A stretch of DNA of 31,461 nt from Monosporascus cannonballus (Eukaryota > Ascomycota > Sordariomycetes > Xylariales), in assembly GCA_004154925.1 (NCBI GenBank), contig QJNS01000455.1, forward strand, positions 1 through 31,461, in the 5' to 3' direction. The position numbers were made by a program, and so were the translations under genes. Under the pieces are notes generated by a model. The model was not told where the DNA came from. It searched no databases and saw only the letters and a list, made by a program, of their open reading frames with translations. Positions 1 through 9,320 of the stretch are shown piece by piece (position 1 is the first letter of the stretch; each line of letters begins with the position of its first letter).

Positions 1-527
1 CGCGGCCGAGCTGGGGGGCACGGGGGCATGAATAAAGAGATAGGGGCTGTTGGTGCTTCTCTTCTAGTAACGGGCAACACCGAATTTCTCACGTGATGGC
101 TTCTAAGATTTATCTTGTCGGTTTTATAGCACCAGCTTCAAGTGATTCTTATTTTCACCAGTCCATTCCTTGATCTGGTCGGTGGCTTAACGAGAACTTC
201 CCTATTACATCGCTGGTGGTCGTAACAAGCATTTTATGTAACGAATGACGTATGATTTTGGATCCTCCATGATATCGGGTAATATGAATGGTATGCTACC
301 CAATGCCTTTATACTCTTATCGTTTTTACGACATCTTACATAGCAATCCCCTTCATCTGCTAGGGCTGAATCCTTAAATCCCAAACCCAATCACCGGGAT
401 AGCTATAATGATAAATAGCATGGAGCCTAATCGAAACTCTTCGTGGGCGAGCCTCATTCATATCGATGTCACACTGGGTCTCATAGCCGCGGACCAGCAC
501 GTGCTGGGATTCCGGAGCAATTCCTAT
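1..527. other. left-end non-coding stretch
   Basis: This is the flank downstream of the pyroglutamyl peptidase gene. Short open frames occur on both strands, but none has recognisable protein character, and one plus-strand frame runs antisense into the peptidase gene. I see no tRNA, repeat array or other element. The 3' untranslated region of the peptidase gene presumably lies in its right part. Confidence 0.5.
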
Positions 528-1441
528 CTAGACTTTGCTTCCATCAATACGGCCAATTTCGCTTTCGACGATCGATCGGATCAGCTGCAGGGCGAGTTCT
601 TTTCCCAGCGCCATACGTTCAGGACAAGACCCAGCGGGTACATGGAGAAAGAGCAATTTCCTGGGCCGCTGTTGCTTCGACAGGTGTGCCAGGCTCGAGT
701 AATAGATGAAGTCGCACAAGTAGCGCCCCGGGTCATCCGAAATTCGCAACGCCGACCTCCCGATTTTCTTGAGCGCTGCATGTTAATTCCGCGAAACGAG
801 CCAAGAAGCGGCTTCCGTGGCTATTGAGACACTCACCGGATTGCGCTCGACCCAGATCTTGTACACGTCGTCGATGTCTAGGTCGGTGGTGATCTCTTGC
901 GGCATATCGTGCCAGATCCACTTTTCGCCCTCTTGCCTATGCCTCTCCTCGTCGCCAAGAAGATTGCCGTCTACATCCTTTATCATGTAGCCGTCCCGAT
1001 GCGCGAGCCTCTCGAGGGAGTAGACGGGCTGAGGTCCCGCCATGCCGATGTGGACGGCGAAGTCTATCTTCTGCTGGGGGTCGTCCCAGAGCTTCGGGAC
1101 CAAGCCCCGGACGACCTCGTAGTTCACACGGATTGGTTCGGGATGCACGAGGATCCGAACTCTGGGCAGATCCGGCGGAGACCGGCGCGTCGGATCCTTG
1201 ACCCTGTCCGGCGGGAGGTAGTCCGGCAGGGAGGAAGCAATCTCCCAGGAAGGATTCACGGGGTAATGCTCCCTGAAAGGCTAACACTAGCGTTAGACCC
1301 CGGGGCGACATCCACTACTAGGATATTGGGCCATGACGAGGCAAACACGAGGAATTGATTACGTCTAGGGAAGAGGTGACGCACGCCAAAACCCGTGACC
1401 AAAACGGTCCGCTCGTCATCGGAGGGGCTGACGGAGCCCAT
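528..1441 (-). CDS. pyroglutamyl peptidase I (pyrrolidone carboxyl peptidase), peptidase family C15
   Basis: Cytosolic cysteine peptidase that removes N-terminal pyroglutamate from peptides. I read three exons, 1441-1385, 1280-837 and 767-528, giving about 246 residues, within the usual fungal range. The first exon encodes the N-terminal strand (VLVTGFG); it joins in frame to PFREHYPVNPSW, the typical family start, across a 104-nt intron with donor GTGCGT, a CTAAC-like branch point and acceptor TAG. All three catalytic positions are visible: Glu at about 109 (SLERLAHRDGY), Cys at about 185 (GRYLCDFIYY) and His at about 209 (LFLHVP). The second donor (GTGAGT at 836) is clear. The obvious acceptor (CAG ending at 776) would shift the frame, so I used the weaker AAG ending at 768. 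That junction is uncertain, and a one-base indel there is an alternative. The gene is in tandem with the flavin oxidoreductase upstream, 627 bp away. Confidence 0.85.
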
Positions 1442-2068
1442 TCTGTGGCCAAGGAGGTTTCTTCACTATATTGTTCCAGGAAAAAAAAAGGTTTTGGCCA
1501 AGATAAGCTTCGGTCTAGCCAATACGCAAGGCGCGGGAACTGTGATGATTCGGGATGCTTGTCCTTGCTGATTTTGTAGCTTGGGGAGGGGTAGGCCTAT
1601 GGGTTAATGAAAAGTCCCGAGGTCACGGACAATGATGTCGTAGTGGAGTAGGATAATCCCGTGCCCGCTCAGCCGGTCCGAACCGCCCACAGCTCGGGAC
1701 CCAATAGCATAGAACAACCGTAGATGAACGGAGCTTCATTTCCTAAACACCGAATGCTGTGATATTTGGATCCGACCTATATCTCTAATATGACGGCTAA
1801 TTAGACCAACATGGGGATGCCAAGCGTTGTAAAACGCACAGCCCAACACCTCATCTACGCCTTCAACGCCATATGCGATGGATCTGGACGAGCATAAGAA
1901 CGCTGATTTGTCTTAACCTTTCGTTTCTCATGCGATTCGTGATTATATACTGGAATCTATCTAACCAGCGGCGAGGTGCTGTCATCTATCCCGGTCTATC
2001 AGTTGCAACGCCCTGCTATAACACTCTATGTGTAGCATATCCGACCCGTCTGTCTATCTATCTATATT
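1442..2068. other. intergenic region between two minus-strand genes
   Basis: It should hold the promoter of the pyroglutamyl peptidase gene and the 3' end of the flavin oxidoreductase gene. The small open frames on the plus strand have no recognisable protein features. A short A-run (about 1481-1489) and a (TCTA)-like run near 2050-2065 are the only low-complexity features I noticed. Confidence 0.4.
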
Positions 2069-3364
2069 CTAGATTCTCTCGTTCTTTCGCCACTCGGCAC
2101 GGTGGTACTGGTTGGGCCACTTGACCGCGACGCCCAGCCGGTGTGCGCAGCGCAGGACGAACTCGGGCTCCCTTAGCAGCTGGCGCGCCACGAATACCAG
2201 GTCCGCTTGCGTCGTCAGCCCCGACTCCTCCGTCACCTCGACCGTGTCGTGCGTCTGAACGCCGGTGTTAGAGTTCGACTTGCCCTCCTGCACGATAGAC
2301 CGGGCCATCTCGGCGTTGGTGATAAAGCCGACGGCGCCGATAAGGATGGCCTTGTTCTCCTTCTTCAGCTCCTCCCGGATGCGGCCCGCGAGGCTGACCT
2401 GGTAGTACGGGTGGATGTCGATCTTCTGGTCCGGGCTGTTGCCGCCGGAGCTCACGTCGAGCAGGTCGACGCCAGCGGCCGGGAGCAGCTTGGCGAGCCG
2501 GATGCTCTGCTCGAGGTCCCAGCTCTCGCCGCCGGCGTGCTCCATCCACTCGGTGGCGGAGATGCGCAGCAGCAGGGGCATCGTCTCCGGGATCACGCTC
2601 CGCACGGCCTCGATGACCTCGAATAGCAGGCGCGTGCGGTTCTCGAAGCTGCCGCCATACTGGTCTGTCCGTTGGTTGGTGATAGGGGACAGAAACTCTG
2701 TCATGAGGTACCCGTGCGCACCGTGGATCTCGATGCAGTCGAAGCCGACGTCGGCGGCCCTCTTGGCCGCGTCCTTGAAGCTCTGCACGAGCCCCTTAAT
2801 CTCCTCGGTCGTCATGGCCTTGGGCGTGGCATAGCCGTCGCCATACTTGATGGCGCTCGGCGCCCACATATTGTCTTCCCAGCCGCCGTTCTCCTTGGCA
2901 GCGACGGCGCTCAAGGAGGTACTGGCGACCAGCCACGGCGCGACGGTCGAGGCCTTACGGCCGGCGTGAGCGAGCTGGATACCGATTTTCTGGCCCTGTG
3001 AGTGCGCAAACTCTACGATGCGCCGCATGGATTCCTTTTGGCTGTCCTTCCAGAGTCCCACATCCTCCGGCGAGATCCGGCCGTTAGGCGTAACGGCGGT
3101 CGCCTCGACTATCGTCAGGGCCGTGCCGCGCAGAATGAACTGGGCCAAGTGCGCAAAATGCCAATCGGTCAAGTGCCCGTCGTCGGCGCTATATTGGCAC
3201 ATTGGCGACACGACGAACCTGTTTTGGAGGGTCATGCCGCGCATCTTTATCGGCCGGAACAGCGTCGGCGCAGAAGCTTGATCCAGCGCCGACCCGGCCG
3301 GTGGATCCTGCGCCGGCGTGTAGTACGACACGTTCGATGCGGCCTTGTTCACAAGAGAAGACAT
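2069..3364 (-). CDS. Old Yellow Enzyme family NAD(P)H:flavin oxidoreductase (class III, YqjM-like)
   Basis: FMN-dependent ene-reductase type enzyme of 431 residues that reduces activated C=C bonds with NAD(P)H; the natural substrate cannot be read from sequence. One uninterrupted exon begins MSSLVNKAAS. The FMN-binding TIM barrel starts at about residue 34 (LFRPIKMRGMTLQNRFVVSP). Diagnostic class III features are the cysteine in SPMCQYS (Cys56), which tunes the flavin in YqjM, QLAHAGRK (130-137), the paired active-site histidines in HGAHGYL (His214, His217), and the SPITNQRTDQYGGSFENR block (226-243). A GAVGFIT strand and a RQLLREPEF segment near the C-terminus fit the FMN phosphate site. The first 30 or so residues are a non-conserved leader with no clear signal peptide. 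The exon is GC-rich compared with its flanks, which generates many antisense open frames. No secondary-metabolite genes lie beside it, so a pathway role cannot be inferred. Confidence 0.93.
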   Translation of the reverse strand: MSSLVNKAASNVSYYTPAQDPPAGSALDQASAPTLFRPIKMRGMTLQNRFVVSPMCQYSADDGHLTDWHFAHLAQFILRGTALTIVEATAVTPNGRISPEDVGLWKDSQKESMRRIVEFAHSQGQKIGIQLAHAGRKASTVAPWLVASTSLSAVAAKENGGWEDNMWAPSAIKYGDGYATPKAMTTEEIKGLVQSFKDAAKRAADVGFDCIEIHGAHGYLMTEFLSPITNQRTDQYGGSFENRTRLLFEVIEAVRSVIPETMPLLLRISATEWMEHAGGESWDLEQSIRLAKLLPAAGVDLLDVSSGGNSPDQKIDIHPYYQVSLAGRIREELKKENKAILIGAVGFITNAEMARSIVQEGKSNSNTGVQTHDTVEVTEESGLTTQADLVFVARQLLREPEFVLRCAHRLGVAVKWPNQYHRAEWRKNERI

Positions 3365-5228
3365 GATGGCAATGTCCTCAACAGTACCAGAATGTCGATA
3401 TGAGAAGGGGCTTACGGCCTGTCTCGCGCGCTTTGATGACGATGGCGGGTATATCAGTTAAGTTGACGATGGGTCGTCGGATGTCTATTTTGTCTAGTTT
3501 CTGACACGCAAAGAGAAGAACGTCTACAAACCTGGCCTTCTAACTACCTTTATAGGTGTCGTAGTCCACTTGGAAAAGGCATGGCACGCAAGAAGGTGAT
3601 TTCTAAGCTGGACTTTCCCGTTTTATCGAACAATCCACAAAGTCCCCATTGACGCGAATCGAAGCATCATTATTCGAGTAAATGGAACTTCCGTCCCAAA
3701 GATCTCCTTGACTAATGAGTGTCGGATATATCTTGGCATCAGGGAAGCAAGCTGCTGATTAATAAGTAAGTTGTGCAGAATTCTTTGATAGCGGCGGATC
3801 TTTTACCCACTGATAAGGAACGCGTGCCCACCACCTGGAAACCTATCTCTAAACCGCGGTTGTAAGTGCTCCGTGGAACCGTGAAAACCATGGATCAGTC
3901 ATCGTGTTCGAAGACATTGGGTATAGTATCTATCGTGCAAAGTATATCGTGTAATGATTTTCTGTGTATTTGGTTCAGCCTGGAAAATATGGCTTGAACC
4001 CAAATGTACCTTGGGTAAATGCTCCGTGGAGACTACGGGAATATCGGCACCCAATAGAGACTCTGATCAAGAGAGTCCCTCTTCATACATAGGTACGTAA
4101 TTAGTATTCATACATAGATACGTAATTAGTATGCAACTTGCAAAAATAGCTCGCGACCCCGATGAGGCAGATGACGACAGTAACTTACTATTCCCTTCTT
4201 TTCGGCTCCCGGACACGTGCATCGGACGGAGTCTTGCTCCACATGGGCTATTCCCAACCAGGGGCTTCAGTAGTAATAGGTTTCTGCGGCTCGTCCCAAC
4301 TTCTGAAATACGTACCTTTTCTGCAAGTGAACCGTTTCGGGAGACTTCGGAGATCGTGCAGACTGGAGAATATGAAGGTAGAGATGTGGATATCCCTGGC
4401 CGCTGCTCGCTCGTGTAGAGTGATTTCGGATACCATTATCCTACAAGGTTCCATTTTTCGTAAGGAAATTCTACTCCTAGTCTAGACGATGCCAAGCACC
4501 TAACGTCATGGCCATGTCACACTGTAGTTTATAGCGGTTGTACTCTTGGTGACCTTTACCTTCTTTCTCTATTAATAAAAAGGGCAACGAGTAGGTAACC
4601 GTGCTATCTGCACGTATGATAGAATAAATGCCTAGGTATAATCAATAGGTTTTCACGAACTTTTTCTTTTGCGGTTCAGCTGCTTGGATATAAGGTCGAG
4701 CTTGACTATAATGACCAGAGCCTACACCGCCTCCGCAAATCAGGGGTTGGCAACCAAAACGAAGCAAGCCACCACGTTTCGACACCATGTCACACCTTTT
4801 CCATCCTGCATCATCCCATCAGCACGAGGGAGTAAATGTCGTCAACTGCATGGATCTACTGGTACCAGATCTGTTTCGTGGCTAACCCTACCACGGTGAT
4901 GCATGTAGGGGAGCTCAACCCGGGGAAGATTCAGCACCGTTGGAGGCGGAGCTATGTAAACACTGGACGAAAAACACTAGGTTCGTCCGAACTTCGTAGT
5001 AATGGGGTATAGCCAGCTGTAGTAAACCCTCGTTAACGAGCCTGGTCTATCAGGCACGATACCTTGTTGGGAACGCCAATTCCCTGGGGATGTATCAAGT
5101 GCTCGTCAGCATGAACAATGACCCCGGATAGTATTTCTTCCCGGAGTCCTCGAACAATTCTTCCAGACATCTTGCCTCACATTGAACGACCCCATTTGTT
5201 CGTTTGTCATATCACACGATCCGAGACA
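3365..5228. other. long intergenic region
   Basis: About 1.9 kb separating the divergently oriented flavin oxidoreductase and BTB genes; promoters of both should lie at its ends. Apart from a 25-bp tandem duplication (4083-4132, listed separately), I see only short open frames with no family resemblance. Confidence 0.45.
4083..4132. repeat. 25-bp tandem duplication, two copies
   Basis: Two adjacent 25-nt copies (4083-4107 and 4108-4132) begin TCATACATAG and end TACGTAATTAGTAT. They differ at one position (G versus A). There is no third copy. This looks like a simple local duplication in intergenic DNA. Confidence 0.9.
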
Positions 5229-6410
5229 ATGCATGGGAGAAGACCTTCGACCACTAGGCGAGCTCCGCTGAGCTTGTCAGGCCGGTGAGTTCTTGGCCTC
5301 GTCGAGGTTGAACGAACCACCAGGGGGCTAACAAGAAGTTTTCAGGAGTAACAATGCGGAACTGGCAGCGGTCAGGATACTGGTCGGCCCGGAGCGGCAG
5401 GAATTTATCATCGGGAGGAAACTCCTTGTTTCGTCGTGCAAGTTCTTCCGCGAGCTCGTCGGCGCGTCGCGGGTCGAGATCGAGAAGGGCGAGGCCCGCC
5501 ACATCGTGTCCCTGCGCGACCAGTGCCCAGAGATGTTCAAGCTGTTTCACTACTGGATCTACGAGCGCAAGGGCTTCCACGACTTCATCGACGAGGCCGA
5601 CGCGGAAGACGGCTGCAGCGAGCTCCACTGGGACCTCGTCAACCTGCACCTGTTCGCGGCCCAGATCCAGCTCCCGGCGCTGCAAGACTTCGCCATGGAC
5701 GCCATACAGGATCTCTACCTCCGCTGTAATTGGGATATCGTCCCGGAGCTCGTCCAATACGTCTACCAGGTATGCGACGCCCAAGTGAGCTACCGGCTGC
5801 GCAAGTGGATAGTTGCCAGTAAGTAGCCCTTGAACTCTCTTGCTCCCTTCCTTCCATTTGTCTTTCAGGGATAATTTCTCACGGATGGACATTTGGACGT
5901 ATGCTCTCCCCTCGCTTAGGGATCGTACTCTACCTTCTCAGGTAACGTTCTATAGTGGATGATGCTGACTTGTTTATTGCAGTGACCACTTGGCTACTCG
6001 GTGGTGTGCAGCGAGAATTTGTGGCCGACCGCATCCAAGACCTCTTCGACATGTGCCCTGGGTTCTGGGAAGAATACGTTACCCATCTGCTGAAAATGTC
6101 CAACTGCAAGCACCTTTGCCACTCCAAGAACCCGCAACTGAGATTACCGTCCAACAACCTGCGGAACGAGGAGCGCCAGTTCGGTTACCGCCAGTGTTCC
6201 TTCCACACCCACAGATCCGAAGTAGGTCAGGGTAATTGCCCACATATATTTCCACTATCGCCGCCGGCTACCTTGCCATCTCCTACGTCGCCATCCACAG
6301 ACGGTGACATCAAGTCCAGGGGTACCGACAGCTCGGACACTTCATCGGAATCATCCGTCTTGTCACCGTCCACCGATTCGATCTTCGACATGTATCTCGA
6401 TGCTCGATGA
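5229..6410 (+). CDS. BTB/POZ domain-containing protein
   Basis: Three-exon gene of 318 residues: 5229-5284, 5346-5818 and 5983-6410. Intron 1 (61 nt) has donor GTGAGT, branch GCTAAC and acceptor TTTCAG; intron 2 (164 nt) has donor GTAAGT and acceptor TTGCAG. Both joins keep frame. A short basic leader of about 18 residues (MHGRRPSTTRR) precedes a BTB fold at about residues 24-120: VRILVGPERQEFIIGRKLL, then SSCKFFREL, then a FKLFHYWIYERKGF segment and LVNLHLFAAQIQLPALQDFA. BTB domains mediate dimerisation and often recruit Cullin-3, but no BACK, Kelch, MATH or ankyrin partner domain is visible. The last 80 or so residues are Ser/Thr/Pro/Asp-rich and probably disordered. Fungal genomes carry many such stand-alone BTB proteins, so the function is unassigned. 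Choice of ATG at 5229 rests on the in-frame splice; an ATG at 5354 is in the wrong frame. Confidence 0.82.
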
Positions 6411-9320
6411 GTCTATGAGTTCTACCGAAACCTTGAGGTTCGGTCTTGCTAAGATGATGGGATAATGTGGGCAGCATCGCCAGTGCGTGCCACGCCCACA
6501 GGGCCCCTTTCGTACCCCTAGAGACACCGCCTGCGCACGATTGCCAGACACCAACGGCGTATCTTAGCCGGTACGCCCTCCGCCTATGTCTAATCCTCCC
6601 CTGGCAAACTGGGACCGCAGCGCGGGTTTCCTGGTGAAAATTGTCTTTCACTCGAGTGCTACTCGACTAAGCAGACCCAGACCACGGTATTATCGAAGCT
6701 GGGAACTATAGGAGGATACCTCTACGGATTCAGATGCGCTACAGGATAGCCGCTATCCGCGGGGCGTCGTCATAATCGATCCGAATTGGTCGACTAGAAG
6801 TTGCCCCGTTGCCCTTCGTCACCCATATAGGGAAATGATGTTGCAAAATCGAGGATTTCTTCGGAACCCTGAACTTGGTATGTTGCGCAAGTATCGAGTT
6901 AGGAGATGCGGCATATAGGCGCTTGTCTAACCGACCCCCTATACGCCGCATCCGGCGGATGAGGAAGGGCCTTAGGCTTACCGCTAACACATCGCTGGTC
7001 GCTCTCCACACCCCATCGGGAAGTGCCTGAAACTGTTGGTCCCTTTCGGGTGAAGGGACACGGTCGCGTTGTTTTACGCACGATTCTGGAAACGGTTGGT
7101 GGCGCTGCGCCCAATATACCATACCTCGCGCCACTGGTGTCGAGGGAAATGAGAACGGCGGATACTGTCTTATGGTGGTGGATATAGTCTGTCGGTTGGT
7201 AGTGTTTGTAGTGAACATGATGTTGGCTGAATTTTGTGGAAGAAATGGCAACCTCCGAGTAGCCAACAGTATTTTGCGAAAGGGAAGCGATCGTACTGTT
7301 AAGAGGGGCGCCGTGAAAGCCGTCAGAGTATGCCTAGCTCTCAAGTGGAAGGAATAAAACTTATCTCATATCACCGCTCGATAGATGTTGCTGCGTGATG
7401 TGACTTGAAATCTATGGTGCCGGGTGGGCTGGTCAATGAATGCCCCTGATTATCATCGCATAAGCCCAGTACAGGCACCTCATAACCACGGGACGCTATG
7501 ACGGGCAAGCGCGGTCTACCAACGCTACTTTGCTTCACCGGCCAGCCCAGCGCCGCCTTCAAGGCGCCTAAATTATTCTTCAGCCACCCAGCCAAACACC
7601 TCGACCGCTTCGTAGTCGCCGTGGTACACCTCCAGCGGGCTCCTAAATCTGCCGCTGCCTTCGTCTGCGGCGGTTGCGGTGTCGTCCACCACCCCTCAAC
7701 CCCTCCTCCTCATCCTCCTCCGCCGCGAGGCCGGGATCTTGAACTGGTGCTACTCCCCTTCGCCCTCGCAGGCCCGCCACGGACGCCCATGGGCAGCAGA
7801 TGCCTGTCCCTTCGCCGTCGCGCAGCCGTTCCCGGCAACTCCCCTTCCGCCTCCTTTTCCACCTGCTCCTGCCTTTGCCCTTGCGAGCCTCAGAGGGCCC
7901 CGGAGCCGAATCGCCTTATATGTCTTTGCATGTGTATATATAAACCAGCCGTCGGGCTCCGTGAGACTCTAGACCACAAGCAATGTCAAACGAGTATGCT
8001 TCGAAGCCACCAGGAGCTGGTTAATACTATAACTCGGCACCCGTTTCGAAGAGTCTTGCCAATGAGGTAGGAACCGGGCTGGCCATCATCTGCCTAATGC
8101 ACACCGAGTCTCTGCTCCCTATCTAAGGCGACGCGCTTTGACGGTCAACTAGGCGTTTCCCGGCGCGGTGGACTACGGAAAATGGCAATACATCCTGAGG
8201 ACAGGAGATAGCAAAGGTTATCTGCTAGGCACGGGATAATTCCTGTCGTACTCTTGTGGGCGCTGGTGACGCTAGCGATTTCGCGAGATAGGGAGTATAC
8301 CAATGTACTTCCGAAATGTCTCTACCGGATAGTCTGGACCTTGCGAAATTAGAGAGCTATCTACCTACCTAAATTAGTAGATATACGATCATCAGGATCC
8401 GAGCTAATGCTGGGGCTATCACATCGTAGCGCCAGGTACTCTCCTTGGAGTAAGTCGTGAACCTAGCACATTACTATCTACTATTAGACCATGAGGACAT
8501 TGCAGCGTTGGATGATATAAACACATACTTCGTCATAATAATACGGGTTAAGCGCTATAAAAGGAAGTGGCTGTTGAGGATGAAGAACGTAGTGGATGCA
8601 AGCAAGTTTACCGTTCCGTCTCACATCTAGACGGCTTGATCATGTATTATACGATCACATCTGATAAGCGAGGGTTCTTGAGTTGGCTTGATCGATTCTC
8701 TATCATCAGTGTCTATCGCAACGGCGACGCCATGCAACTTGTTCGTTCATAATCCAGAACCATCGTCAAATCGTTTGAACACTCATGTTCTTATTTCCAG
8801 AACGCCGACATTCTCCAAGCCGAGCCAGCGTCAGAGCGTGGCTGGCAGGGAGAACACGCTAAGTCGTAATTGTGAATCCATATCAAACGAGTCCATTCCT
8901 CTCGTACGTCAAATCGTTCATATCCTTCGTGGTCCTCATAATGTAAGAACAAGCCCTAATTTTCGTACAAGAAGTTCCCGCTATGTGAGGCTATGCCAAC
9001 AACAGCGTATCATAAATTGGGTCTCCAAACTGCTATCGTCCCCATCAAGAATTATGCAAAAAAAGAAAAAAAAAATCCCGCCTGAGCCGTCGTAAGTCAT
9101 CCACTCCACAATTCTCCTGTGGGAGGGTATGGGTATCTTGAGCCGTATGTCATAGAGCGGGGAGCCAACTGTCGTAGCCCCTATTATGCATTATGCAGGT
9201 GGGCGTTGAGATATCGTACGGATATCGTGAAGTCATAAAAGACGTGATAGCGTAATAGAATAGTCACACAAAGGAAAGTAGTATATGTTGGGGAAAGAAT
9301 AGTCGCTGAGCGACTAGACA
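6411..9320. other. 2.9-kb region with no supportable gene
   Basis: Contains a 201-codon open frame on the minus strand (6739-7344) and a 190-codon one on the plus strand (7498-8070), but neither has a recognisable domain, signal peptide or splice pattern. A GC- and pyrimidine-rich island lies at about 7500-7910, with CTCCTCCTCATCCTCCTC-like sequence near 7700. The stretch from about 7950 to 9320 is more AT-rich and includes an A-run near 9058-9076. I see no RNA gene. Confidence 0.4.

Noticed and set aside
2207..3403. Several plus-strand open frames of 87-139 codons opposite the flavin oxidoreductase gene
   Set aside because: They are antisense shadows of a GC-rich exon, with Arg/Leu/Val-rich translations and no family features.
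6739..7344. 201-codon minus-strand open frame
   Set aside because: No domain, signal or membrane pattern, no splice context and no homologue known to me; it could be chance or a fast-evolving gene, which only RNA-seq or conservation could show.
7498..8070. 190-codon plus-strand open frame in a GC/pyrimidine-rich island
   Set aside because: Translation is low-complexity Pro/Cys/Arg-rich, another frame of the same island is also open, and nothing resembles a known protein.
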